From Pochonia chlamydosporia 170 (lineage: Eukaryota > Ascomycota > Sordariomycetes > Hypocreales > Clavicipitaceae): a DNA stretch of 64,000 nucleotides. Every line of letters starts with the position of its first letter. Within the stretch, counting starts at the first letter, position 1. A program made the translations under genes and the position numbers. Positions 47,981 to 61,200 of this stretch are shown one piece after another. The stretch spans positions 2,790,001 through 2,854,000 of the forward strand of contig NC_035794.1 of assembly GCF_001653235.2 (NCBI RefSeq), given 5' to 3'. The notes under the pieces were generated by a model. The model did not search any database, was not told the origin of the DNA, and worked only from the letters and a program-made list of their open reading frames with translations.

Positions 47981-49306
47981 GTTGAGGTTGTGTATCAAGA
48001 CGAGTGCAATCCTAATAAGATGGAGACGGATGTCAGTCACTAAATGGCATCGCGGCGTAGAGGTAGGAACTTGTCAGAGAATTGTGTTGGAATTGTATCA
48101 GATAGCCCGCCTGCGACTTGAGTAACCTAGTCTTCCGGACAATAGACCACTTCATATGACCACAGGGCTTTTTGGTGAATAGATTGACTATTTTTTTTCG
48201 ATGACTGCCAAACACTCGGAATGTACAGGGTAGCACAATAGTACCCAAACATAGCGCAAGGCAGACATAACAGTAGACCACTGGTCGGTAGGTATAATAT
48301 ATGGGCATTTTTGAGACATGGAGACAAAACTGAAAATACAATAATGATAACCAGTGATGCGACTGGGCGTGCGAGGGACGGGGTGCGGAGTGTGTCATTT
48401 GCGATGAGTAGAGTGAAGCATACAACACAAGACCACGTTGAGATGTATGTTGGGACTGTTAGACGCTGAAACTTACCAGTATACTCCAGGGATAAAGGAT
48501 TTGATTATGTCGAAATTGCTTGGCCCTCCAAGCTCGAGGTTTATATAGCTTTGACAAGCCTAGCTGCACTGGTTGAGTTGATGTCAGTGAAAAGGAATCT
48601 TGGGCCATCTACCCCGCCGCCAAAGCCTTTCCATGAAGGCTTCAGGAACCACAAGTTGAACATGGGCATGGCTCTCACCTTTCTCTACTGTAAGAAGAGC
48701 CTGGCACTCGGAAAGTCAATAGATAGTTACCGTACTCAGCTCGAAGCGAAGGAGGGTGTCAATGGTCGTCAGGTGATAATATCAGCCTGCAGATGACTCC
48801 ATGTCGAGACACGACAATTCTCAACCCCTCCCTCCCTCCATTGTTGTGTCCGGCCGGGAGTGGAAACATGGCTGTCATTGCGCTTTGGTGGGGCAGGTAC
48901 GACCGAGCTGCTGTTTTGTCTGGCATATGCAGCTAGTGCAGCAAAAAGCGGCTTACCCGGTAGCAGATTGTGTTTCCACATGTTTTTGTGTGTGTGCAGA
49001 TGCCCCAAGCTCTCAGCCAAATGTCAGTTACGTACTGTAGCTCCTCCATGTCTGGACCTTGAAATGTGGACAGCTTGTCGACCACCAACCAACCCTGCTC
49101 AAGGTCATCAGCAGAGCAGAGCTACATTCACAACAGCAACCGATCGCATTAGCTCAAAGACATATCGCAACACTGTAACTATCATGATATAGCATTGATA
49201 GTGCATACAATTGCGTTGATACCCCGTTCGAAACGGATCTCTGCCCTGTTTCCACGGCTTCATGACGCAGGGAGCAATCGCAACATTACCACCCTAACGA
49301 CCAGCC
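47981..49306. promoter_or_regulatory. Bidirectional intergenic region, M16 protease / ZW10
   Basis: Divergent start codons are 1.33 kb apart. CTATATAA on the minus strand at 48541-48548 is a TATA-like element for the protease. Short ORFs (for example 48551-48796) have no recognisable domain. Confidence 0.5.
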
Positions 49307-52098
49307 ATGGCAGCGGCTGCGGAGCCACAACAATTGAGCGATGCCATCGTCGCCTTCTCCTTGGAAGGGAGATTCCCCGAAGATGCTACCTCTTTACCGC
49401 CCGTCTCCGATATAGATCTCGAACCCGCCCTCACTGCCTTGGCTGCAACCAAGACCGACCTTGAGGTGGGACACTAGATGGCAATGCACGTCATTCAACT
49501 TGTTTACCTAACATAACTGCAGGGCGAAATTCATACCATCAATGAGGAAACCAAGGATAGCGTCAGCTCATGGGTGCAGAATGCCAAGACACTGCAAGAA
49601 GATATTATTCGATCCAAAACCATCGCCAACGAAATCGTACGACAATCAGAGGCGCCCGATGTCTCAGGAGAGGCCATCCAGGACGCCGAGGAGAAAGTCG
49701 AATTTTTGAATCGGGAGGTCCAATATACCCAGCAACTCCACGAGGTGTTAGGCAAGGTCAAATCTGTGCATCAACTATTGGGCCAAGTCGATGCAGCAAG
49801 AAGTGAACGACGAGTCCTCGATTCATTACATCTCCTCGAACGTACGACTACCTTCGTCTCATATTCCTTCCCGTGGAATCTTTGACAAGTTTTACTGACA
49901 GCTAACAGAATCGTGGACCGCAATCGATCAAGTTGGAGTCAGCAAGTCATGCAGAATCCTCAGACTCCTAGACCATCGAGCATTCGAGCTCAAGTCGGGT
50001 ATCCATGAGGTATTCAATAATGTTTGGAAGGAATTGATTCAGTTTAATGTGGATGACGGCAAAGTAATCATTCGCGAATCTCTACCCGGTATGTAAGAAG
50101 TTGAACACGGCGTAGGATTTATCCCACATTTTAACTAGTTGCAGAGGGCGGCATGAATCTGTCAGACGCAGTCATTGGTTTGAAGGCCTACAAAGAAACA
50201 GACGAGCGTATGGAGCAACTCTGGCGGAATTTGGACGGCGCAATTGTAACGCCCCTGATGGACAAAACCAAACAACCTGCGCGTTCCGTCAAGTCCGAAC
50301 GGGATGAACTTAGCTTGACTGGAAGCAGTGACGGATCTGTGGCAGCCCTTCTTTCAGATTTAGAGGTCGTCGTGGTGTTTGTTGCGCAAAGGGTACCGGC
50401 TGAATTACTCAACAGCCTAGTCGCCTTCATGATGCCCGACCTCATTCCACGGCTAATACAGCAATGGCTTAACCCAGCGGTTCCTTCGTCACTGCCTGAG
50501 ATTCCCAAATTCCAGAGCATTATGCAAGTGGCAAAAAAATTCTGCTCTGCCCTGGAGACAAACGGCTACTGTGGCTTCACAGAACTGAAGGATTGGGTTA
50601 CCAAGGCGCACATGACATGGCTGGGCCGATGCCGAGAGAGTGCGCTGGACAGGATACGAACGAAACTGGCCAGTGGAATAGGAGAGCCCAAGCAAGTCGA
50701 AAAGGTCGAGAAACATATGGTTACTGCTGCAGAGGGGAAAGAACTTTCTACCACCGGAGCTGGCGCCGCTGCGGATACGAATGATTGGGGAGCGGCTTGG
50801 GACGACGCGTGGGACGACGATCAAAACCACGAGTCTGAGAATCCCCCACAGGCTAAAGCAGAATCAGAAGTTAAAGAAGACGACGGTACCGATGCATGGG
50901 GCTGGGATGATGACGGCGAAGCCGCACAGCCAGCTGATACGGCCAAGACTGAGGGCGAGGACGACGCCGGAGCGGACGCATGGGGTTGGGGCGATGAAGA
51001 CACAACCGTGGAGCCAGAAGCCTCGAAGCCGTCGCCAAAGAAGCAAAAGACGAAAGCATCGTCGGAGGAGACCAGAGAGCTGGTCCTCAAAGAGACGTAT
51101 TACATTTCCTGTATGCCCGAGCCTGTTTTGGAACTGATAGTGGCAATCCTGGAGGACGGCGCTGCCTTGATCATGGATGGGGACAAGTATGAGCTGGTCG
51201 CATCTACGGCGCCGGGTCTCTTCAGTTTGCCTACGTTGGCCTTGGCTTTGCTCAGAGCAATTTCGCCCTATTATTACTCCTTGAATGTGGGCGGCAACAT
51301 GTAAGCGCAACTACCTTGCGATGGATGCCTTTACGGAGCTGGTATTTTGATACTAACATATGCAGGTACTTGTATAACGACGCCATGTACGTTGCAGAAC
51401 AACTGACAAAGTTTTCTGCGGCCTGGAAGGAGCGGGAGGACCTTACACCGAGAGCTCGAAACATGCTACGACTTGACAATGACATCAAGACGTTACAGAA
51501 TTTCGCCAACAGGAGCTACGCCAACGAGATGGGTATCCAACGAACTGTGTTGCAAGATCTGTTAGGAAGCGCGCAAAGTATCGTCCAACAAGACGAACCT
51601 GAGTCAGCTATCCAATCTGGAACGGACCGCATTCGATACATGGCCACAACCTGGGAGAAGATCTTGGCACGATCAGTCTGGTCCCAAGCCATTGGTTCTC
51701 TTGTCGACGCGCTGGCCAGCCGCATTATTGCGGACGTACTAGACATGTCGTCGATCGGACAAGATGAAGCATACAACATTGCAAGCCTCATTGTTACAAC
51801 GACGTCGTTAGACGACTTGTTCCTCCCAAGTAAGCTAAGCGGTACGAAACCGACGCAAAACGAAGTACCCACGACAGATCAATACGCCCCGAACTGGCCT
51901 CGACTCAAGTATCTTAGTGAGGTACTGCAAAGCGACCTCAACGGCATCAGGGCACTCTGGTGTGAACAAAAACTCAGTTACTACTTTACTGTCGACGAGG
52001 TTGTGGAGTTGATCAAGGCCAGTTTCGAAGACAACCCCCGAACCCGGCAGACAATCAAGGATATCCAAAACACACAATACCCAGCCGTCGATTTATGA
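49307..52098 (+). CDS. ZW10: ZW10/Dsl1-type ER vesicle-tethering and kinetochore protein
   Basis: Exons 49307-49465, 49523-49841, 49909-50088, 50145-51300 and 51366-52098 give 848 residues. The N-terminal helical part (coiled coil EAIQDAEEKVEFLNREVQYTQQLHEVLGKV) and the C-terminal domain (ETYYISCMPEPVLELIVAILEDG, LYNDAMYVAEQL, FTVDEVVELIKASFEDNPRTRQTIKDI) match fungal Zw10. The family tethers Golgi-derived COPI vesicles at the ER in the NRZ/Dsl1 complex; in animals it also acts at kinetochores. Between residues about 430 and 510 lies an acidic, disordered insert with Trp pairs: W434, W438, W442; W471, W473; W499, W501. It resembles the coatomer-binding lasso of yeast Dsl1. The start ATG 49307 is first in frame. 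Confidence 0.9.
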
Positions 52099-53175
52099 AG
52101 CAAATATACACATGCACTATACACTAGGTTTAAATCTTAAGGTTGCCAATGTTTCTGCTCCCGAATTTCCCGACCCCTTTTACAAGAACTATAAAACCAT
52201 AAAAAACAAATCTCCATTTCCTTGTCCCTGCCGACCCCTAAATCTAAGCCCATGTACCACATAAAGTGAGGAACCCTACCGAGTACTCCATACAAGCCTG
52301 CCAAACTCTACATTCTGGGCGCGAAAAAGTCACATCCCCACGTTTCATGTTTCACCAGCTCAGCCACATAACCATCTTACTCATCTTACTATGAGAGGGC
52401 CCCCCCTCATGTCACGCAACTTTTTGCGTGTATGTTGCGAAAGGGACAAATAAAGAATTTACACCCTGGCCCTGTCCGACCGATCCGACGGCTCGGATAC
52501 ACCGGGGTAGGTAGGTATTATCACGGTTTGGCGATTTAGTTGGGTGTTGGGGTGGGTTGATTGATATTGCGGGTGCATGTGGCGGTGGTAGGGATTTGAT
52601 GCATGTGGATGTACGGAGCATTTGCTGCGATGTTGAGATGGATGTGTTGGGAGTTGTGTATTGTATTATGTAGGTGTTACGATGTAATGACTTCAATAAG
52701 TGCCATACATACGGAGCACATAGGTGGAGATTATTAGATGTTGGGTTATGGTGTTGACAAAGAGATTGATGGCTCGGGATATTGTCGTGAACCATGATAT
52801 ACGGTGTGGATTCTGGAATCCGGAAGAGTCAGTTAATCTAAAGAATTCCACAATTTGAACAATGCAAGTAATTAAGAAACAAAAAAGGGCATCGGTCAAG
52901 CAGGAGAAAAATGCCAACATCTCCACAATCTAAGTTAGGCAAGATATCAAACCATTTGGCAACTCGGCGCTGGATGCTCGACGCCGCAAATAATGCATCA
53001 ACTCAATTCTATAAACGCCACAGCGAAACAATTCCCGGTCGGTGCGCTCGATGAAAAGCAAGTCAATACGCCATCGGCCAGGAACAACTTCTTTCAAGGC
53101 AAATGACAAGTCACGATGGACGACGCGGGTGCCAACACGGTCCAAGCTGAACCTCCATCATCAAAACACGTACAA

Positions 53176-53224
53176 TACTCCGTACGCACAGAGAAATAAG
53201 GAACTGAGAGCCATGTACTCCGTA
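53176..53224. repeat. Two copies of the TACTCCGTA element
   Basis: Exact TACTCCGTA at 53176-53184 and 53216-53224, each followed by C. Further exact intergenic copies (either strand) lie at 33653, 35520, 54688, 57233 and 63016. Confidence 0.6.
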
Positions 53225-54181
53225 CCGTACGACCTCTTCGTCCACCATTTAGGCAACACAGCCAAGCCAAGCGTCAAGCATCAAATTTGATCGTGAGGCT
53301 ACTGCACAACGAAAGGACCGATCACCAGCTGGCATTGCTCAGACATGTGCATCGCACAAAAGACACCTGGCATCTTATCTTACATGACCATCCGAAGGTA
53401 CTGTACACGCTAGTGTATTGTCGTTCTCTAGTGCCGGTGAGGTGTAACAAAAAGAAAGAGGAAGAGAGGCAAAACGGCTGTTTATTCGCTTGGGATGATG
53501 TCCTTGCTGACGTTGCAAGTAAAAAAAAACCCCACGAAACGACAGCTCGCCTGCATCGACATGATGGTACGGTCCTCGGTGCATGGTGCATGACTGGAGG
53601 AACTGCAGCCCGTGCTGGAATCTCACCACCTGGTGGTGCCAAAGGAGAAAATCTGATTAACGTGGGATGAAATGAAACTTTGAACGGGAACACAAGGGGC
53701 ATTTGCAATTGTTCCGTGGACATGGGGATCTTACCCAAACATGTTCAGAGTGTCTTTTGCATGCGTAAACTTAGTCGTCTACGGCTTGTAAAACTCGCAA
53801 TGCTGTACGAAGTAGACAAGCCTCGGTATTTTGCTTAACCCCTTATCGAGTCAGCGCTTATTTTAGCCTGTACCACACGTTTAATTAGCTTGATGGCAGT
53901 TGCAACAACACATGGTCAGCTTGTCAATATCTCTGAAACACAAGCCATCATAATTGTTAGCCCAATGGTGGACAGAGGGTTTCACAACAGCCAGACAGAC
54001 AGCCTCGGCCTACGTCAGGCAAAACACTAACCAACGAGAAATGGTCTGGTTGGTTAATCTCGCCATATGAGCACTGCAGAGAGTCTAGATGGAAACCAGA
54101 AACCAAAGGTGTCTTGTTTGTTGACCGATGGGCTTGGTAGCGCAAGTTCAAGGAACTGAGATATTAGTCTTTTGAGCTGCG

Positions 54182-54207
54182 TCTCTCTCTCTCTCTCTCT
54201 CTCTCTC
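54182..54207. repeat. (TC)13 microsatellite
   Basis: An uninterrupted TC dinucleotide run followed by CCC. It is a simple-sequence repeat in the gene-poor stretch. Confidence 0.9.
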
Positions 54208-54695
54208 CCCTTTTGCTTTCCCTTGGTTGTTTCAGCACTTACCTTTCTCAGTATTGCTGTTCCCAATTCTATTGGCCGTCTCTGGTGATGAAGTTCGCAC
54301 CGCGTGACATTTCCTATCTAGTTTCCGTCTCACCCATTATCAATCATGCACTCGCTCATGCACTCACTCACACCACACCATACCACACCACACGAGACAG
54401 CACGCTGAGAGTGTTGGATGGACCGGCGCCTAATCCATCGTGGTGGCTCTGACCGATGCACAGGCTCCGTCTTGCTATCGCTTCCTCGAGGGAAAGAAAA
54501 GTAAAGTCAAGTACTGTAAAGAAAAGAAGAATAAATAGGAAACATGTAAAATCGCCACCCCTTCGCATTTTGTAAGCCTCTGTATTTCCGGTTTTAGAAA
54601 CCGGTGTAAGGAGAGTATCCGCTTGTATAAGCCAAACTGGTCAGTGTCGACGTCAGGTGGCACAGAACAAAAAAAAAACACCCAGAGTACTCCGT

Positions 54696-54730
54696 AAAGA
54701 AAAGAAAAGAAAAGGAAAGGAAAGGAAAAA
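54696..54730. repeat. Purine-only tract (AAAAG/AAAGG repeats)
   Basis: About 35 consecutive A/G with AAAAG and GGAAA pentamers, directly after a TACTCCGTA element at 54688-54696. Confidence 0.8.
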
Positions 54731-55759
54731 CAACATGGCACGGACGTTGACCGTTTCTTTCCACTCTTTGAAAGGTAAGCGGCCCGTCCACTCCGCCGGA
54801 AAAGGATGTCTCACACAAAGGCTCAAACTTGACGGCCAACATCCATCTTCGTCATGAGAGTATCGACAATAGGCCAACCCCCCTCTTCCTGGGACGCTGT
54901 GTGCTCGTGTCTTGAGGCTGTTTTGCGGCTTCAACACAGCCGACGGTCAACATAGTCCCGCGCCCGCCCCTACTTTATATGACATGGCATGATATGATAT
55001 GATATAATGTGTGTAATATGAGGAACCTAAACCCGGCAGCCATGAGAACCGAGCCACCCTTCACTTTCACCCCTCTTCTGTTTTGTCGCAATCTGAACGC
55101 CGATTTCTCACCATCGGCCTGGAAAAGAGGAGGGGAAAAAAAGGAAAGTAAAAAGAAAAAGAGCCAGGGCGGCTCAGACAGACACAGTACAGTATTCCAA
55201 ACAACTATCGTGTCTCATCGGTGTCTTTTTTTACTATGCGAGACAAAGGCGAACGCTTTCCACACCCCTCCTTCATGCTTACTTAGGAATTTGATGGAGC
55301 CTCCCGCTCCAGGTGCCTCGGCGAAAACCCTTCGACCAGGCTGTCAAGTCAGCCTTAGCGTTTTGCTGAGGAAGCCTGTGCTGTACTGTCAACCGATATT
55401 CCTCTGCGAAAAAAAAAATGGCGGCTTCGCCCAGAAGAAGACGTAAGCATATCCACACGGAGCTCGGGCTTGACTCTTCACAGAAGTTTGTCCGCCAGGC
55501 TGGCAGTAGTAGCAGTTGCTGCTGAGTGTCGCCAGTAGCGAGATAATAAAGTATTAGCTGCAAGCTTTGCCCATGTTATCCGTGCTTCAGAAACCGTTAG
55601 TCAGTCCTCAGCTTGTCCCTTGTCTGTTACACGAACCGAGTCAAAAGACCACACACGTTATGATGCGATGGTCGGACTAACAGACTGGTGTCCGTGGCAT
55701 GCGCAAAGCACAGTAGAAAGCAAAATGAAATGCTGTGTAACAACAACGACTCTGTAGTG

Positions 55760-55807
55760 AAAATGGAGGGAGGGGCCGCATCTCGACCCCCCCCTCTCCC
55801 TCCATTT
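55760..55807. repeat. Inverted repeat with about 15-bp G-rich/C-rich arms
   Basis: The left arm AATGGAGGGAGGGG (from 55760) pairs with CCCCTCTCCCTCCATT (to about 55806), with one bulged base and a loop of about 11-15 nt including a C run. It would make a stable hairpin in RNA of either strand. Confidence 0.7.
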
Positions 55808-56323
55808 CAAAGCCAGCTGCATATCTGTACTGCACGCTCTCACCACTTCAGGCTTACCCGATCCGCCGCCATGAGCGGGAGTTCCCTTCTCACCCTAGCA
55901 TTTGAAATCCACCATGTGCGGGCTCGTCGAGGTGTGAGTGTGACAAGTCAATATGCACGACAACACGTGGGGTGTTGTGCTGGGCTGAAGAAGCGTGAAC
56001 GAGTCCAACAAAGAGTCAGCCAGCACCTTTGCAGGGACGATTTTACCCTTTTTCGCCTGTCTGTACGCAGCCTCCAAGATGGCCATCGGCTGTGGCGCAA
56101 TATGCGCATGTAATTCACCAGAGAAGCGGTGATCCGACGCATTCCTTTGGAAGCCATAACACACGCCTTGTCGCCGATTTGGTCCTTCTTGTTGGAGCCG
56201 GTTGGGGAAATATGTTGAAAATGAGGCGGGCAACATGATGCCGCTATCAGACAAAAGCTGCGGCGTCAGATATGCGTTGTCCTTGGGATGAGCGGCTGAG
56301 TTGGTTCATCTCCTTGCCATGAC

Positions 56324-56345
56324 CACACACACACACACACACACA
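56324..56345. repeat. (CA)11 microsatellite
   Basis: An uninterrupted CA dinucleotide repeat followed by AACAC. Confidence 0.9.
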
Positions 56346-58219
56346 AACACAATCGTCAAATCCGCTGAATGATGAACTCTGCAGAAGTCATGCGACTATT
56401 CTCAACTTCAGGGCAATATTAGACGACAGCAGCGAGATTTCCCCCTCCCTCTGTCGTCATAAACTCCGCAACCGTGCTGCGAAGACCCGATTGTGATACC
56501 TTGTCCAATGTGACATCTCTTGCCAGCCGCACAGGCATGGGTCTTCATTGCTACCGAAGCTTTGGTCCAGACCAGACCCAAGGGGGGTAATCAATCAGCA
56601 TGCAGATGCAGGCGCACAAAGAATTGCGTTAGTAGACTGTCGTCCAACGTACTGACTGGGCCATGTGCCACAGTTCGCTGGAGGGCAATTTCAGTGACAA
56701 CGAGATTGCCAAAGGTCAAGTGTCTTATCCGTAACTTAGCTTTGCCGATTTTGGCCGGAAGAACCTCACCGTTGGCGGCAGTGGGGTTGTTCCCATTTGT
56801 GCATTGTGAGGCGAGTGTAATATGGAATACAATACAATGAGCCAGACGTTTGCCAAGTGCTCAGTCTTGGAATATCGTAGTTGGCCGTTTTTGGGAGAAC
56901 AAAAGCCAAGGTTAAATGTCCCGAGTGTCGTATAAAATCTGTGACTGTGAATCAATATCTGGTTTGCACAACCAAGCCCAGTGTGGGTGGGTGCGAGATT
57001 TGCAACGCAACACTCGTTGTCCCTGGTATTGTGTTCCGGCGCTGAAACCAAAACTTAGACGGGTTATGTGTTCGTTGTGGGCAATTTGGTGATACCTTTA
57101 CCCTATGTCTTTTTCATTGCAGTTTAGTTGGCAGTCCGGCTTGGTGGGATCGTCAAATGCCAGGAGCACACCTGTTATTGCGTCGTATCATCCTGCGCGA
57201 TATTTACGTATTACATCAGGTCCTGTGTGCCGTACTCCGTACCCCTTACCGTATCAAGGTTACAACCAAGTTTAGAGCGTTCCCTCACAGCAAAGGATGT
57301 CTCATTTCATCTTTTTCAAAGAATAACCACTGGCAGAAAAGTCTTTGAACGGGAATCCGTTGCAATAAAGTCACCTCCATATAGGGCGCTTTCCCCAAAG
57401 GACCAAACGAAAGCGCCATAAGTGGGCAACAAAGGAGTGGTTTAGCCGGATGCGATGGACCGGGGAACCAAAGTCTTGGCATTCTCGTATTTGGACTTTC
57501 CAATTATAGGCTGTATTTCTCTTCGGGAATTGGGAACTTGATCATTCTCCTTCTTGTCAAGCCTCCCATTAGCTTGCCAATGGTAAGAGGAATCCGTATC
57601 CCATGTTTCTCGCTAAGTGTGCTCGACCTGAGGCATGCCTCTCTGTACTTGGACAACCTTTTGAGACGCCATCAGTACAAGAGCAGTTGGTCGCTTCCGT
57701 CTGTTGCTGTAGTTCATCGCACATTGGGAAAACGTCGATGTCCAGCAAACAGCAACGACAGCAAGTACCGCTGGCGATGGCAAATAGAATAAAAAAAGAC
57801 AAAGAAATCTGACGCCCAACGCCGCGAAGCCAATTTGAGCCAGGCTGCTCTTGCTGGCTAGCTGTGTCTCGAGATGCTTCACTTCGTATCAGACACATGA
57901 ACCCTGCTTCGCCCGGCCCTTGTGTCTTGCCAGTCGCAATAGCTTTCAAATGTTCCTTCATGAATCATGGCCTCCACTAACTCGGTGCAGTAGCTGCTTC
58001 TGAAAGGTTGTCCAGCATCTCCCTGCAAACGTTACCAGACTCTTCGCTGATGCATTGGTCGCACTGCCTCAGCGGACATGGAGGTCAGATTGAGCTGCCC
58101 CGTCTTCACAATTCCGTCCATCCATCAAGTGCCACGAGTGCGACCTGTCTGCCCACGTGAGGCAAATTCGCGGGGTTTGACAGGGCTGTGGTTGGACAAA
58201 TTGGCAGAAACGAGTGTGA

Positions 58220-58249
58220 GTGTGTGCGTACGTACGTGCACGCGCGTGC
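58220..58249. repeat. 30-bp alternating purine-pyrimidine tract (Z-DNA-like)
   Basis: Strict Pu-Py alternation through GTGTGTGCGTACGTAC and GTGCACGCGCGTGC, including the perfect palindrome GCACGCGCGTGC at 58238-58249. It has high potential for left-handed DNA. Confidence 0.75.
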
Positions 58250-61200
58250 CTATGGCATGCCACGACCATCCATGGCCACAGAATACGTGCGTTGGTGTAT
58301 TTTTGCGTGATTTGCATGCTTGGGGAGGTGGGTTTATCTCGGTGTTCTAATGTGTCGCTCAGGCTATTCTAGAAACCTTCCCATAAAGTCTGTAGCTGTT
58401 GGCCTCGGATCCAAATGCCCCTGGCAACAGACAGGGGAACCCTGGATGACTGGAGCCTGGTGTGACGAAACACGGCGACACGACTCTTGACTCGCAGGGG
58501 ATCCCTCATCTCTGCCACCGGGGAGACTCCAGGTATCGGGTATTTCGAAGCAGGTTGCTGGAGATCAATGTTTGGCCTGCCAGGAAGATATCATCGGCTC
58601 TGCAACCACTCGACCCATGTCGCCGGACCATGTGGCGTGTATCATCATCAAGCCTGTTTGGTCCCAATGCACACTGTGGCTGGCCATGAGTTCCGAATAC
58701 CATTTGTAAATCGGCCAGGAGGAAGTGAAAGGACAAGCTTGTGAAACCCCGGACTTTCTTCCCCAAGAACCAGGGAGGGGTGCGGATCGGCCATTCAGCA
58801 GAATGATGGAGAACACTTCGCTAACGTTTGGAAATGTGCACAAAACGAGACTAACTGGCAGTCGCTTGTCCTTCACCCAAGGAGGCTGGTGTACTATGCT
58901 TCAGTGATTGGCATGTCAAGCACGGCCCACTTAGAATGCGCAATCGATGACCTACCTTCATAAAGAATAACCTCCGCGGATTTTGGAATATCCCCGCATC
59001 CAATGAAATCGTTGACTGTACAGCTGTTTCGGGTTCAAGCAGGTATTCAGCGGACAAGAGCTACATGAGAACGATGTCATTGCTCCAAAGGACCTCACTG
59101 CCGCAACGAGTTTATAACCACATCATACCTAGGTAGTTGGCAACGGAATTCCAGGCAATAAAACCCTGTGGCATTTCCAGTGATGTGGGTCGTGGTAGCC
59201 ACCCCATTCAAGCAAACCGGACGCCACTCATGAAACGTCCCTGTAGATGCCTGGCAGAGAATGCGAGTCATCCGTGGGTCAATCTACTTCTTCTTAGAAG
59301 ACTGCCCTGCCCTGCCCTTGATGAAGAAATCCTCCTGAGGCTCTCCGAGGTTAGTTGTTCACTGCCCATTGCCCTCCTCACAAGCCTCAACATAGGGGCC
59401 AGACAAATCAACGAAAGCCTTCGAACTGATTGTAGTGCGAAACGAATTGATGCTCGTCGTGGTTTCTGCGCTAATAAGGCGTCGACAAGGTGCAACTGAA
59501 ACGGGATCGTTTTCCTCGCTTTTCACTCTACCAACAACCAAGCAATTGCAGGAACATCCCAGGACCTCTGCTCCCAGGTGCCCAGGCAAGTCAACGCAAC
59601 CCACAGGGCAGAGCGCACACCATTCAATGTTCCGTCAGCCAGCCATTTGTGGCTAAGAGCTCAAGGCGGGGTGTCCCGTAGCCAACCGTTGTGGATTATC
59701 AGGTGGAAGCTGTGAGACCCAACAGTTACAGAGGTTGAATCGTTTTACATCAATAGAGTATTACAGATGAACCGGAGCTTGACGGGCATTACTTGGATAA
59801 TATCTCACTAGGCAAGTGAGCCCATTTGGCGACAACATGCGGCACTGATCCTCCCAGATTGATTTGCGAGAGGACCGTGTGACCACGCTCTGCCAAGTTG
59901 AATGAGACGTGGCACCAAGTTGACGTCGAGGAGCTGGGCAACCTTCCTACTGGCCCGCACAGGCAGATGAAACCATTCGAGCTGGCAGCAACCATTAGAA
60001 CAGAACTGGTTCTGCGGGTGCTGGCTTCCATCTTCCATCTTGACACAAGATCCGATGTGTGTGCGAACAAAGGTCGCCCCAGATAGCAAGGTCCAGTCTC
60101 ATAAACGGCTGGCTCGAGTCATCAGTTGAAACAGCGTGAGTATTTCTCACAAGGGATATACTTTTACATACCCCGACTTTCGGACATATTTCCCCAAATT
60201 CAACAGCTAGAGAGTGCGCTCAAGGAGTCACGATGTCGTCCAAATCAATCCGTCCTTGGAACCCCCACGTGTCCAGGTACAAGAGAGAGATAGGACGTCA
60301 GTGCTTCCGGAAGAGCTGATGAAGGCTCCGGTGCCTCGATAGCTCACGAGAGTCAAGTGCTGGAAGTCATTGGCTGCTCGCAATCAATTCTCAAGGCTTG
60401 TCAATGAAGAAAGGTACTTTGGAAGTCTGTACGAAATGTCCTATCCAGACGCTTCCGTCCTATGGCACTCTGTTTGAACAGATGGGGTGGAATGACGGGC
60501 CTTGCTCCTGAAAATGTGGTGTTCCCGTCTGCCATGGCTAGCATAACGGCCATAATGGAATGGCGAGCTTACCAGTACTATACGGAGTGCAAATATGTCG
60601 AACCTCGACGAGATACCAAAAAATTCGTGGCGAGTCTGTGGCTATGTCATTCATAGATTGCAAAGCCTTGTTGACAGATGGCGGAGGCCTTGCTCGCCAG
60701 ACATTCGGGAGCAAAAGGGTGTGTTTCCCATACAGCCAATTAAAACCGTGGAATGCCAAATTTTATGCGGAGCTGGTAAGCCTCAGTAGGGAGAATGATT
60801 CGAGAAGAGGCTCACGGCAACGTTAATGTGTCTCACCGCCTTGAGATGGTATTTTTTTCCCTGTGAGAAAAGTCTACACCCCTTTTGCCCCTTGATCAAA
60901 GGCTGGCGGTTGACAAGGGCGACCTGTCGGTAAAACTTGACCCTCAGCCGATTGGACATGGCCAGGACTGAGGACGTCATTGTTCCTTGGCTTGGTCCAA
61001 TGAATGGGGTCGGCGGTATCCAAAAGCAGTCTGGCAAATCTGCGAAGGAGTCATCTGGTCATGGGCATTGCTCGGTGCAGCCCCGAGCCACGTTGCGAGG
61101 CCTTGGTGAAGTCTGGTTGGCGCCTAAAGTTGCTCAAGCTGGTACGCCGAGAATTGCACACTCATGCTGCTCTGCCCCAGTGTTTCGTTGCGCCTAGCTG

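Noticed and set aside
53322..53738. 138-codon minus-strand ORF and similar ORFs at 55009-55446, 57569-57961, 61585-62016, 63572-63940
   Set aside because: Compositionally odd, mutually overlapping with opposite-strand ORFs, no domains and no splice-linked neighbours.
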